DNA of 44,510 nt from a bacterium (GCA_041648665.1 JBAZOP010000020.1:1-44510); one strand, 5' to 3'; positions 21,313-30,187 are shown, numbered from the stretch's first letter. Notes: generated from the letters alone by a model not told the origin. Numbers and translations are program-made.

Positions 21313-22237
21313 CGAGTGCCCCCAAATAGGCATACAACTCGGTCATGCGCCCGTAGTAGGATTCTGGGTCAACAACGGCCTGGTCATACCACCGCTTAGC
21401 CACCCCCCACGCTTCCCGCTCCGACTCTGGTAGGGTGTTGGGGTCTTGGCCCAAGAACTTGATGGTGTCAAGGGCGAACTGGGTCTGCTTCTCTGGGTTG
21501 GCCTTGAAGTTCTCTGTGAACAGGGCGTGTAGGGCTTCGTGAACGTAGGCGTCGGTGTCGCCCGGTAGGCCCACGATGTTGGGCTTGGTAGCGTCCCCAT
21601 AGGTAAGCTGTGACCACAACTCCCCAACGAGGCCGGTGGGGGGCGGGGCGGCATACCCCATGAGAGTGCCGGTATCGTTGTCCCTGGCTCCCACCCCCTC
21701 GTAATACCACATGGGCAGGTTAGGCCGAGCGTAGTAGTTAGTGTTGTCCCGTGTCCACTGCTTCGTAGCGTCCAGCAGGCGGGTCTCTTCCTGTAACTGC
21801 CGTTCCCGTTCCTCCATCGTGTCCCACAGGCCCAGGGCACCACCGGCACGCCCGATTAGAGACGTGATCGGGTTGGCCCCCAGCCCTAGAACGTAGTCGC
21901 CGATGGTCTGTAGGAAGTTGGGGTTCTTCAGTCGGGGCGTAGCGGCCTGCTGCTGTGCTGCCGCTGGCGCCCCGCCACCGATGGCCGCTAGAGGGTCAGC
22001 AGCAGTGCGGTTGTGAAGTTCGTTCCGCATGGCGGTGTAGTCGGGGGCGGCCTGCTGCTGCACGGGCAGGGCCGTGTCGGCAAAGGGCTGGGCTTCCCGT
22101 GGCGTGCGGCTGGCCTTAGCCGCCCTGACTACTTCTACCAGGCGGGCGGCCATCTCCCGCAAGCGCTCCCGCTCAAGATCATCGGCTAGTTGCTGCTCGT
22201 TTCTGACCTGTGTCTCGGTATCCTCATAGACGGGCAT
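21242..22237 (-). CDS. Zincin-type metallopeptidase-like virion or late protein
   Basis: 331 residues. HEALH near residue 231 with a downstream TELYAYLG (about residue 300) fits a gluzincin active site (two His, later Glu). The N-terminal ~150 residues are a charged helix and an Ala/Gln/Pro-rich linker with a hydrophobic stretch (IGDYVLGLGANPITSLIGRAGGALG). It is last in the lysis operon, so it may help exit or entry. Substrate unknown. Confidence 0.7.
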   Translation of the reverse strand: MPVYEDTETQVRNEQQLADDLERERLREMAARLVEVVRAAKASRTPREAQPFADTALPVQQQAAPDYTAMRNELHNRTAADPLAAIGGGAPAAAQQQAATPRLKNPNFLQTIGDYVLGLGANPITSLIGRAGGALGLWDTMEERERQLQEETRLLDATKQWTRDNTNYYARPNLPMWYYEGVGARDNDTGTLMGYAAPPPTGLVGELWSQLTYGDATKPNIVGLPGDTDAYVHEALHALFTENFKANPEKQTQFALDTIKFLGQDPNTLPESEREAWGVAKRWYDQAVVDPESYYGRMTELYAYLGALATQKGLAALPGQVRANYADVFAF

Positions 22238-22246
22238 TCTCCCACC

Positions 22247-23179
22247 TCATGTGGCCAGTTTCTTCAGCGCCGCCCTGATGCTGGCTAAGTCCATGTACGG
22301 CGACAGGGGCCAGGGGTAGCCGTCGCGCAGAATGACCGCCCCTTGGGTCATGCGCGGGTAGGTGTTGGGCCGCATGGCGTCGTACTCTAGTCGGTCGGGG
22401 TCGGCACAGAGACCCGTATCAATGCCAAGGAATCTCCCACTGGCATCAGGAGCAAGTCCCCACAGGTGGCCGTGTCCGGCAACAACATTACGGTGGTACT
22501 TCCCCGCCAACGCCGATGCAACCTTGCCCGGTGTCCGGCTCGCCTGTTTGGGATGACACACCATCCATTCGTCAACGTAGCAGTAGTAGTAGCCGGTGTA
22601 GGTAACGGCGTCGGTGAGTGAGACAAGCCGCTTGATCCTCCCGTCTGCCAGCTGGTGCAGGCCGATGCGCTTGTCTAGCCTGCCTTCGTGGTTGCCCTTG
22701 ATCCAGAGCACGTCCTTGAAGGCTCCTGCCAGGGCGGTGACAAAGCCCTCCGCCGCCTCACAGTCCTGCTCGAAGTGGGCGTTGGAGTTGGCGTCGAAGG
22801 GGGAGAAGGCGTTCATGTCGAGCAAGTCACCGGCGATCACACAATGCGTCGCTCGTGTCGCAAGGGCTATGTCAACGATGCGGTTGGTGAACTCAGCGTC
22901 TTGGTAGGGACAGTGGGGGTCGGCCAGGATGAGGGTCGTTCCGGTCAGTCGGGGCGGTTCGTTGAACTTCGGTTGGGTGGAGTTCGGGACTTTGGTAGCC
23001 CCGAACTCCCGTAGACGGCGCTCTAGTGTGGCCTGCTTCAGGCCCAGGGCAGCGGCCTCGGCGCTCAGTTCATCGCCTTGCTTGTATCGGGCGTAGAGGC
23101 CAGCCTTGCTGGATTCATCGAGTTTATAGAACAAGCCCCCTCCGAGGTCACGGGTAGGTCGGCCCCGCAGTTGGGGCAT
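22247..23179 (-). CDS. Calcineurin-like metallophosphoesterase with N-terminal HTH
   Basis: 310 residues. All metal motifs are visible: D87-x-H89, GD118, GNH(E) at 162-165, H209, and GHGH at 235-238. The first ~60 residues (LSAEAAALGLKQATLERRLREFG) make a helix-turn-helix-like domain. The start overlaps the upstream zinc-ribbon gene. ATG 23179 follows GGGAGG closely; TTG 23131, after GGAGGGG, is an alternative. Substrate unknown, perhaps a nucleic acid end or nucleotide. Confidence 0.88.
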   Translation of the reverse strand: MPQLRGRPTRDLGGGLFYKLDESSKAGLYARYKQGDELSAEAAALGLKQATLERRLREFGATKVPNSTQPKFNEPPRLTGTTLILADPHCPYQDAEFTNRIVDIALATRATHCVIAGDLLDMNAFSPFDANSNAHFEQDCEAAEGFVTALAGAFKDVLWIKGNHEGRLDKRIGLHQLADGRIKRLVSLTDAVTYTGYYYCYVDEWMVCHPKQASRTPGKVASALAGKYHRNVVAGHGHLWGLAPDASGRFLGIDTGLCADPDRLEYDAMRPNTYPRMTQGAVILRDGYPWPLSPYMDLASIRAALKKLAT

Positions 23180-23247
23180 ATGCCTCCCTCACAGGAGGCG
23201 CAGCGGACAAACGTGCCACACTCAGGACAGGTAGCCGACAGACTCAC
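23065..23247 (-). CDS. Small three-CxxC zinc-ribbon protein (60 aa)
   Basis: GTG at 23247 overlaps the endolysin stop as GTGA. CPEC, CASC and CPNC occur within the first 30 residues, and a low-complexity tail overlaps the phosphoesterase frame for 115 bases. The long overlap makes the tail doubtful, but the CxxC pattern and coupled start support the gene. Confidence 0.6.
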   Translation of the reverse strand: MSLSATCPECGTFVRCASCEGGICPNCGADLPVTSEGACSINSMNPARLASTPDTSKAMN

Positions 23248-24764
23248 AGAACCCCCTCGCTTGTCACCGCCCAGGTGCGGGCGTCTAGTTTCAGTGCCTT
23301 CGGTTTCTTGGTAGCCCGGTCGAAGACTACGCACAGGGCGTAGCGATCACCGGGCGTGTAGGATTCGCCTACCCACTCGTAGTTCCGCGCCAGGGCCGCC
23401 TTGATGGTGGCAGGCACGATGCCCCACTTCTGGCGGCAGCGCTGTAACTCTGCCGCTGTAAGCGCACTAGGCTCAACCGGATCGTTCGCGGGCGGTTCCG
23501 GGGTCTCCACATCATCTCCTAGTCCTAGCAGCGGTGCGGGGTCTACACGGTGGGGCCATACTCGGTTAGCAAAGCTCTTTACCTCGAAGTGCAGGTGGGG
23601 GCCGGTGGAGTTACCGGTGTTGCCCGACGCCCCCAACGTGCCGCCAGCGGGAACACGCTGCCCCTTCTCGACTACCATGTGCGCCAGGTGGGCGTAGAGG
23701 GTGAACCCCCAGGGATGCACCACCTGGACGTACTTGCCGTAGGACGCATCGCCCAGGTCTTCTACCTTGTCCACAACCCCATCATCAGCGGCCAGGACGG
23801 GGGAGCCAGCGTAGCAGGAGATGTCTAGCCCCTTGGCCGGTTCGGGATGCTCGGCAAAGGTTTGGGTAATGCGCGGCTTGTCCCCGTCCATGACGCAGGT
23901 GCCCAAGGGGAAGCGCAGACGGGCGGGAATGGTGGCGTCACCGGCAGGGAAGCGGCACTCGTCCCGTCTGGCCGCCAACAGGTCGGCAACGGGGAAGGCG
24001 TCAAAGGACTGCCACTCGTTGTTGTCGTAGTCCATGAGGAACAGGCAGGTGCCCTTGACCCTGGGGTCGGTAAGGAGCCGGTGGTACTCGACTACCTGAT
24101 CGGCGTACTGCTCCTTGCTCATGTTGGCGGCCCAGCCCCGTCGCTGGATGTCGGGTTCGGGCCCGTCCACATACTTGTCGAAGCCGCACTCGTCTATGAG
24201 GATGTTGTGGCTGAACGGCTGCATCAGGTGTCGCCCACACGTCCAGGGCCACCAGGCACGAGGCCCGGCCATGCCCCAATACTCGTGCAGCCCCCAGTAG
24301 TCGCTACCGTTCATGGCGGCGTCCACGTCCAGGAGCCGTTGCCACTGGTCGCTGCCGTCAATGAGATAGACGGACGGATGGCCGGAGTTGATCTGGCCCA
24401 CGACACCGTTGAACCCCACCTGATGCGCCCTGGTGAGCCAGCGTCGCATGTAGTCAGACCAAGTGACCCAATGTGTCAGGGGGTGCGTCGAGTGCAGGAG
24501 TTCGTTCTTGGAGATGACCAGACGGGGGAAGCCTGGGCGCTCGTCCAGCAGGCGGGCGGTGTCCTCGGCGTCCTTCTCAGGGTAGTCCAGGTTGGGGTTG
24601 TCGCTGATCTCGCCATGCACTAGCACTTGGATGGCGTTAGGCGCGACTCGCCTCACCTCCTGCCACCACTCAGGACTAGTGACCGAGGCGAATCCCTTCA
24701 CCACGGACGGCTGCATTCTCTCGATGATGGGGGTGAGGTTCTGATGGCGCGGAAAGCAGAACAT
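23244..24764 (-). CDS. Endolysin: glycoside hydrolase-like plus M23 peptidase-like domain
   Basis: 506 residues. Residues ~15-265 resemble a TIM-barrel glycoside hydrolase with candidate acids E161 (GLHEYW) and E192 (LIDECGF). Residues ~285-415 are an M23/LytM domain: GLDISCYAGSPVLAADDGVV, YAHLAH and the HLH motif (390-392). The first metal ligand of the usual HxGxD is Ala310 (AKGLD), so this domain may be weak or only binding. A C-terminal ~70-residue module follows. It should cut peptidoglycan at lysis. The only strong Shine-Dalgarno is ~16 bases before ATG, unusually far. Confidence 0.85.
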   Translation of the reverse strand: MFCFPRHQNLTPIIERMQPSVVKGFASVTSPEWWQEVRRVAPNAIQVLVHGEISDNPNLDYPEKDAEDTARLLDERPGFPRLVISKNELLHSTHPLTHWVTWSDYMRRWLTRAHQVGFNGVVGQINSGHPSVYLIDGSDQWQRLLDVDAAMNGSDYWGLHEYWGMAGPRAWWPWTCGRHLMQPFSHNILIDECGFDKYVDGPEPDIQRRGWAANMSKEQYADQVVEYHRLLTDPRVKGTCLFLMDYDNNEWQSFDAFPVADLLAARRDECRFPAGDATIPARLRFPLGTCVMDGDKPRITQTFAEHPEPAKGLDISCYAGSPVLAADDGVVDKVEDLGDASYGKYVQVVHPWGFTLYAHLAHMVVEKGQRVPAGGTLGASGNTGNSTGPHLHFEVKSFANRVWPHRVDPAPLLGLGDDVETPEPPANDPVEPSALTAAELQRCRQKWGIVPATIKAALARNYEWVGESYTPGDRYALCVVFDRATKKPKALKLDARTWAVTSEGVL

Positions 24765-24804
24765 ACCTGGGATCGTGGGGCACCTCCTACTAAGGGATAG
24801 GGGT

Positions 24805-24833
24805 ATTGTACTACAATTTAGGGGCTAGGTCAA
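24805..24833 (-). promoter_or_regulatory. Lysis-operon promoter overlapping a palindrome
   Basis: On the minus strand TTGACC (24828-24833), a 17-base spacer and TACAAT (24805-24810). The -10 forms half of ATTGTA-C-TACAAT, a perfect 13-base palindrome at 24805-24817. It also holds GTACTAC (24808-24814), shared with the repressor operator. Confidence 0.8.
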
Positions 24834-24838
24834 GGGGG

Positions 24839-24883
24839 TTAGGCCGAAAACAGGAACTGCCGTCTCTCCGGTATCTCGTGCAT
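24839..24883 (-). CDS. Possible 14-residue mini-ORF after the fibre gene
   Basis: ATG 24883 follows TAGGAGGCTAC, in which the fibre stop codon runs into a perfect AGGAGG. The frame has 14 codons and ends just before the -35 box of the lysis promoter. Strong ribosome site, unknown purpose. Confidence 0.35.
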   Translation of the reverse strand: MHEIPERRQFLFSA

Positions 24884-24891
24884 GTAGCCTC

Positions 24892-25611
24892 CTAGGCCAG
24901 TCTCACCATCCCAAACTCAGGCGACCACGCGCCGTAGTACTTCACATTCAAATCACCGCCGCTGCTCTGGTATACGCTCAACTCAACATAATTGTTGGCT
25001 AACAACCTGTAGACTGTAGAGATTGTCATTGCGGTACTGCTGCTGACTATGGCATATTCGACTCGCGCAATTGTGTCAGTGCCGCCGGCGAGTATCCGCA
25101 GTATGCGCCTGCCAGTAGCGTTGTCCGCCCAATGCACAGAACCGAAGATGAGGTATGTGCCCGTTCGCGCAGCCGTTAGGCGGCTAGTATTGGTGCTGGT
25201 GCTGTGAATGTCGTCGGTGTCAAAGCGCTCTGAGTTGAACGTGAGCGCCGTCCAACTATTGTTGCCGATTGTGATATCAGCGTTGTTGTAGACACGAGCA
25301 CCAATAGCCGATGTCCCAAGAATCGAACCGGTCACTGTCACGCCCGCGCTGCTGATGTTCAGCCGGTTCACCCCGCCAGTGGAGAAGTCGAGGTTGTCGG
25401 CGGCGGACTGCCAGAGGCCGGTGTTGGTGTCACCGTCTGGCGTGATGGCGGGGGCACCGGCTGTTCCCGGCCCAACGTACACCCGCCGCCACTGGTAGTC
25501 GCTGCTGCCCAGGTCTAGGGCGTTGTCCTTCTCTGGCCGCAGGTGAACCCGGCACTCGATCCAGTCAGAGATGTAGTTCCAGAAGCGGGTCATGCCCAGC
25601 AATCTAGCCAC
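24892..25611 (-). CDS. Tail fibre/receptor-binding protein with C1q/TNF-like head
   Basis: 239 residues. The N-terminal part (LDLGSSDYQWRRVYVGPG and PDGDTNTGLWQSAADNLDF) is the repeated beta pattern common in phage fibres. The C-terminal ~125 residues (WTALTFNSERFDTD, TGTYLIFGSVHWAD, YVELSVYQ) match a C1q/TNF-like trimeric jelly roll. It probably contacts the host surface. Last gene of the structural operon, overlapping the nuclease-like gene by eight bases. Confidence 0.85.
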   Translation of the reverse strand: MARLLGMTRFWNYISDWIECRVHLRPEKDNALDLGSSDYQWRRVYVGPGTAGAPAITPDGDTNTGLWQSAADNLDFSTGGVNRLNISSAGVTVTGSILGTSAIGARVYNNADITIGNNSWTALTFNSERFDTDDIHSTSTNTSRLTAARTGTYLIFGSVHWADNATGRRILRILAGGTDTIARVEYAIVSSSTAMTISTVYRLLANNYVELSVYQSSGGDLNVKYYGAWSPEFGMVRLA

Positions 25612-26140
25612 GGCGGCCTCTCCCTGATAGAGCGTCCTGGCACACGCCGTTCACGCCTCGAAAGATGTCTCGCTCCCACAGGTCTACCACCGACACCACC
25701 TTCTGATTCTTGACCCTACTCATCAGGAGCCGTTGCTTGTTCGCCTCGTCCTTCTCCTTGGTCGGGGAGTGGTAGTATTCGCCCTGGATGCGCCAGATCA
25801 TCACGCCTTGTGGCAGGTGGTAGAGGGCGAAGTCGTTGACCAGGCCGCCACGGAAGATGCGCCCGCCGAAAAAGCTACTTTGAAATTCGAACCTGATCCG
25901 CTTCTTAGTAAGCCAGTCATAGACTAGCACTTCTGGGGACGATGCCCGTAGCCCCTTCTTGCGCCACTGCCACACGATGCGGGCCTGGCGCTCGCCCATG
26001 CGCGGGATGAGGGCGCGGATGTCTTCGGGTAGGTCGGTGGCGTCGTCAGCCTTGGGCTGCAGCACGATCTCAGGCGGCTTGACCTTGCGCTTGCCGAAGC
26101 CAGCATACTTGTTGATCTTGGTGAGTTTGCTGTAACTCAT
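25604..26140 (-). CDS. Vsr-like PD-(D/E)XK fold protein in the tail operon
   Basis: 178 residues. A basic N-terminus and short helical domain precede SPEVLVYDWL, RIRFEFQSSFFGG, GGLVNDFAL (D103) and the strand IWRIQGEYYHS (E121, H124), then the VVSVVDLWERDI strand. This order matches Vsr-like nuclease folds. A nuclease between a large tail protein and a fibre is unexpected. It may be a virion-carried enzyme or a structural use of the fold. Confidence 0.68.
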   Translation of the reverse strand: MSYSKLTKINKYAGFGKRKVKPPEIVLQPKADDATDLPEDIRALIPRMGERQARIVWQWRKKGLRASSPEVLVYDWLTKKRIRFEFQSSFFGGRIFRGGLVNDFALYHLPQGVMIWRIQGEYYHSPTKEKDEANKQRLLMSRVKNQKVVSVVDLWERDIFRGVNGVCQDALSGRGRRG

Positions 26141-28665
26141 ACCTCAACCACCGACAGGACAAACGTGCGGATGGGAGTGCGGTCGTGGCCCATTGCCTGT
26201 CCGCTGGCCCACTCCTGAGTCTCCTTGAGGTCGGTGATCTTGACTCGCTTGGTGTCCCCCGCCATGTCGGTCAGGTCTATGGGCGTGGGGCGCTTGGCAA
26301 AGGAGTGGAGCAAGGCGGCCCTGGTAGAGGCGAGAATCTCTGGAGCCTGGGGGTAGTCCGTCTGGCCATCGTATATCTGACTAGAGAACGACGCCGCCAG
26401 TTTGTCCTTTATCATCGGCATACACTTCAGCCACCAGGCTTGTAGCTTGGGCGTGTAGGCTGAGTTGGTGGTGGCGAGTTCGATCTTGAAGCGAATCTCC
26501 GCTCCACAGGGGCGGGCGGGGTAGACACGATCACCGGCAGCGGGGGCAGCGGACAGGGCGCGGGTGAGCGTGAGGTAGTTTGCGCCAGCGGTAGTCGCCA
26601 CCCTGATCTCGTCGTTTATGCGCAACCAATGTGTTAGCACCGTTGCATAGAGGGCGTCCACATTGATTGTCTTTCTAGTGCTCCCTGCGGTGACAGTGGG
26701 GTTTGTGGCAAAGGCCGACTCAAAAGGAAAGGTGTAGGCGTAGACCCCATCCATGTCGGTCGAGGTAGCGGAGTACAACTGATACCATACGTCCGCGCTT
26801 TCACGGTAGCGATCAACCTGATACGATACCGTGAGGGTGCAGGTGGATGGCATGTCGCACTGGACGCCGAACTCCTGGAAGTCCTTGTCCACGGAGAGCA
26901 AGTCCATGTCAATCCAGGGCGTGATGAGGTAGCCTTGGGAAGCGTAGGCGCTGCTGCTGTACTCATAGGGGTTATCGGTAGTGTCGGGAAACTCGATGTA
27001 GCCCGCCTGGTTGCCAAAGCCGAACCAGAGTTTATACGGAGTGGCGGTGGTGTCGTAGCCCAAGGCTCGTGCTACCTGGCCTACGCCAGGGGCACGGAAC
27101 AACTCATGCCAGCCGGAGCCGTTGTAAACCAGCACCGAGGACGTGCCCGACGACCCAGCATCCACAGAAGCGACAAGCCAGTTGCTTAGAGCGACCGTGG
27201 ACTCGACGATGCCTTGCCTGCCGGACGGTAGCCCAGCGTCCTTGTTTGGCCCCACGCTGTCGAGCAAGCCTTCCTGGTAGGACAGCAGAGATGCACCCAC
27301 GTTGAAGTAGAGCTTGCCGTCCCTAGGCCACACCGCGCCAGCAATGCCATTCCAATCGTCGTACTGCGTGCTGTAATCTACTATCTGGTCTACCAGATCG
27401 CCCTGCCTAGACTCAGGCCCTAAGACGTAGAGGCCGTGAGTGGTCAGAACGTAGACATCGTACTCGTAGCCAACTAGGCCCCGGATACGCTCTAGCCGCC
27501 CAGGATTACCCACCTTCCAGCCGCTTGCGTTCCAGGTGGCGCCGTCGGCGGTGTAGAAGACCAGATTGTCAGTCGAGTAAGTGGAGCGGTACAGGTAGCC
27601 CTTGTAAACCAGCAAGAAGGTAGCAGTGACGCCCGACTTCTCTGCCCAAGTGGAGGTGCCATCGAGCGTCCACAGGTTTCCGTCCCCGTGTGCTACCCAC
27701 AATACGCCAGCGAACTCAACCATGTCCGTTACAGAGTTGGCGAAGTCTGTCTTCTTGGCTACCCAATACTTATTCGAGTTGTCCCATTGGTATACCGCCG
27801 TTCCTGCCCCGCAGTAGAACTTGGTGCCCATGCGAGTAAAACAGCGTGGTACATCGGCCATGTTGGAGGCCGAGCGCAGGTCGAAGAAGAAGTCGAAGTC
27901 TACGTCCTCGCTCCAGGTGCTGACCGAGTATTCCATGGAGGTGCCAAGGGCATAGGGGTCGCTCCAGCCGTCGCCCCCCCACCAGAACACAGCCACACTG
28001 CTAGAGCCACCTACCAGTACTAGCCAGAACCTATCGTCACCCGCCCCGACCCCGTCTCCGAGCGTAAAGCCGGTGGACCCGAAGTCGAACTCCACCCACC
28101 CGAAGGTAGCGGGTACCGAGGCAGTCGCGGAAGACACGACCCCTGAGGGGCTTACCAGCGTGCCACTCGGTTGGCCGGGCGTGACAGGGTCGTCCGTCTC
28201 GACACGCAGCGTACAGGTGATGGCAGAGCTACCGGTGGCCTTGGCCTTGATGGCTATCTTTTTGCAGGTGTGAGAGACACACTTGAAGGACTGGGCAAGC
28301 TTGTTGGTGGAGTAGGCGCTGTGATAGTTGTACAGGTGGTAGTCCAGGAACCCCGCTGCCCCCACGCTTGTCGTAGTTGACTTGGGCGCAAGGGTCATCT
28401 GATCCCGGATGCGGGTGTCTATGTTGTAGGAGTCGTAGTAGCGCTCTGGGTCGGAACTATCCCATATCTCCAGCCCTCGCCCGTGGTGGAAGGACGATTG
28501 CTCCAGGACTGACCACTCGTCGAAGGAGCGCCAGTCCTGGGCCTCAGTGATGCGGGTCGCCATCTGCTGCGCCGACTGCCACTGGAAAGGGGCGTCCAGT
28601 TTCAGGCCGATGGACTCACCGCTTACCGGGTCGGCTAGGGTGATGTCGTAACGGGGATCGCTCAA
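26137..28665 (-). CDS. Large tail protein, probable beta-propeller nozzle
   Basis: 842 residues, almost entirely beta-strands. The middle (about residues 270-560) holds repeated blades such as GTKFYCGAGTAVYQWD, GVLWVAHGDGNLWTLDG and GKLYFNVGASLLSY, typical of propellers. In short-tailed phages a propeller protein forms the tail nozzle, so I infer that role from size, fold and position after the adaptor-like gene. Overlaps both neighbours by four bases. Confidence 0.72.
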   Translation of the reverse strand: MSDPRYDITLADPVSGESIGLKLDAPFQWQSAQQMATRITEAQDWRSFDEWSVLEQSSFHHGRGLEIWDSSDPERYYDSYNIDTRIRDQMTLAPKSTTTSVGAAGFLDYHLYNYHSAYSTNKLAQSFKCVSHTCKKIAIKAKATGSSAITCTLRVETDDPVTPGQPSGTLVSPSGVVSSATASVPATFGWVEFDFGSTGFTLGDGVGAGDDRFWLVLVGGSSSVAVFWWGGDGWSDPYALGTSMEYSVSTWSEDVDFDFFFDLRSASNMADVPRCFTRMGTKFYCGAGTAVYQWDNSNKYWVAKKTDFANSVTDMVEFAGVLWVAHGDGNLWTLDGTSTWAEKSGVTATFLLVYKGYLYRSTYSTDNLVFYTADGATWNASGWKVGNPGRLERIRGLVGYEYDVYVLTTHGLYVLGPESRQGDLVDQIVDYSTQYDDWNGIAGAVWPRDGKLYFNVGASLLSYQEGLLDSVGPNKDAGLPSGRQGIVESTVALSNWLVASVDAGSSGTSSVLVYNGSGWHELFRAPGVGQVARALGYDTTATPYKLWFGFGNQAGYIEFPDTTDNPYEYSSSAYASQGYLITPWIDMDLLSVDKDFQEFGVQCDMPSTCTLTVSYQVDRYRESADVWYQLYSATSTDMDGVYAYTFPFESAFATNPTVTAGSTRKTINVDALYATVLTHWLRINDEIRVATTAGANYLTLTRALSAAPAAGDRVYPARPCGAEIRFKIELATTNSAYTPKLQAWWLKCMPMIKDKLAASFSSQIYDGQTDYPQAPEILASTRAALLHSFAKRPTPIDLTDMAGDTKRVKITDLKETQEWASGQAMGHDRTPIRTFVLSVVEV

Positions 28666-29318
28666 TTGGACCGCCTCACTTCCTCATACCAGTTCCTACC
28701 AACCTGATAGACCATGAGCCGCTTCGGCCTGCGGTTCTGCGGGCGCCCGCCGCCAGCGGGATCGGCGGCCTCTCGTGTAACTAGAAAGTCGTCTAGTCTC
28801 AGGTTGCCATTATCGAGATAGATGCCGACCTTGGTGGCCGTCTGGAGTGCAGCCGAGTCGTGTTCCGTGCAGAGCGTGTCGTCCCAATAGACCTTGACTG
28901 ACGCGCCAGAACAGACAGCCTTGAGGGTACCGTAGGTACCAACCGACACGGTAACGGCTTTGTTCTTGCTTTCCTTGAGGACGCCACCCTCGTAGTAGGC
29001 GGTATAGACGGCGTAGGAAGTCCCGCCATCGTAAAGCAGTGCCAGCCACCAGTTATTTGCGTCGGCGGCCCGAAAGACGATAGAGGTGCGAACGCCGTCT
29101 GCGTTCACTACCTTGCACTTAGCCTGCACCGTCACGTCCGCGTAACCACAATCTATGTAAGCGTAGCCAGCACCGGCGCTCCCGCCAGCGGCCTCGTTGG
29201 CGCTGATGCTGTACACCCGATCGGCCGTTTTGGCCCAGGTCTGGCCTGTGTCGGCAACGCCGAGAGTATTGGCATCGGCCCGATTGAAGGCATCAGAAAC
29301 TAGAGTGACAGTAGCCAT
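28662..29318 (-). CDS. Concanavalin/LamG-like carbohydrate-binding protein
   Basis: 218 residues from ATG 29318. TTG at 29330 is a less likely start. DAFNRADANTLGVADTGQTW and the following strands (DVTVQAKCKVV, NNWWLALLYDGG, VKVYWDDTLC, VGIYLDNGNLRLDDF) are the well-known phage version of a concanavalin-like jelly roll. A basic C-terminal tail follows. Probably a virion decoration or adhesion protein. Confidence 0.82.
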   Translation of the reverse strand: MATVTLVSDAFNRADANTLGVADTGQTWAKTADRVYSISANEAAGGSAGAGYAYIDCGYADVTVQAKCKVVNADGVRTSIVFRAADANNWWLALLYDGGTSYAVYTAYYEGGVLKESKNKAVTVSVGTYGTLKAVCSGASVKVYWDDTLCTEHDSAALQTATKVGIYLDNGNLRLDDFLVTREAADPAGGGRPQNRRPKRLMVYQVGRNWYEEVRRSN

Positions 29319-29320
29319 GC

Positions 29321-30187
29321 CTAGTTCCAATACTCAGGCAGGGTTACATGCACATGCGGGTCGGGCTTGGGCATGGCTCGCTTCTTGGCGTCCCTGGCCC
29401 TGGCCATGAGCGTGTCGTATCGGTGAACGTGCCGCCTGTCGTTACCGGCGTCACGGTGCATCAGGCGATCCTCGATCAGGGCGGCCCCGTAGGCGGCGAC
29501 GAACTGGAGCAGGGCGTCTTCGTACTCGCCTTCGATGGTGACGGCGGTGTAGTCGTTGGCGGGGTAGTCCAGGGGGCCGATGCCGATTAGCCGCAGGTCG
29601 TAGTCGGTGGTGAAGGTCTGGTTGTGATCCAGCACCAGTTTTCGAGTAGACGCCCCGCTCTTGCGTACCGTCCAGTTCTTGACCGGAACGTAGTAGGTGG
29701 AGTCTTCGTCGCCCTGTATCTCCACGTCTACTAGGTACTCGATGGTAGCGGGAATGTCGTACTCATAGGTGTCATCGGCGATGTCAGTAGTGGTGTCATA
29801 GACGCGCTGGTAGAAGGAGGGCCAGGCGGCCCGTAGGGACTCGGACACAGCCTCTAGAATCTCGGCCTTGGGCACTCCGCTCCATACCCGGTAGGCGTCG
29901 CCTGCGGCAGGAGAAGCAGAGAACACGGTGGGCACGGTGATGGTGCCGGTCGAGCCTACGAAGTCGCTGATGCGCCTGGACTCGCCTTCGGGCGCGGCGT
30001 GCGCCCCACCGGCGTCGGTGATGATTGCCACCCAAGCGTTGTTGAGGTAGTCATCGGCGTACTGGCCGGTCAGGGCGGTAGTGTCTACGATGGTGGAGGT
30101 GGAGCCGCTAGTGACGGTGCTCTCCAGGTAGACGGTGCCCAGGTTGCGGGCCACCGCCCCCCATAGCGTGCTACGGAGCAGGGACAT
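29321..30187 (-). CDS. Probable head-tail adaptor protein
   Basis: 288 residues. The N-terminal ~85 residues carry a beta-rich insertion. The middle holds a helix (PKAEILEAVSESLRAAWPSF), and the C-terminus a long helix pair (EGEYEDALLQFVAAYGAALIED, in part). A helical core with a beta insertion downstream of the capsid gene is the usual layout of connector adaptors in podovirus-like phages. Assignment is by layout, not motif. Confidence 0.62.
   Translation of the reverse strand: MSLLRSTLWGAVARNLGTVYLESTVTSGSTSTIVDTTALTGQYADDYLNNAWVAIITDAGGAHAAPEGESRRISDFVGSTGTITVPTVFSASPAAGDAYRVWSGVPKAEILEAVSESLRAAWPSFYQRVYDTTTDIADDTYEYDIPATIEYLVDVEIQGDEDSTYYVPVKNWTVRKSGASTRKLVLDHNQTFTTDYDLRLIGIGPLDYPANDYTAVTIEGEYEDALLQFVAAYGAALIEDRLMHRDAGNDRRHVHRYDTLMARARDAKKRAMPKPDPHVHVTLPEYWN

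Noticed and set aside
23065..23334. ATG-type longer start for the three-CxxC protein
   Set aside because: The extra 29 residues lie within the endolysin coding region. The GTGA junction at 23247 fits the operon pattern.
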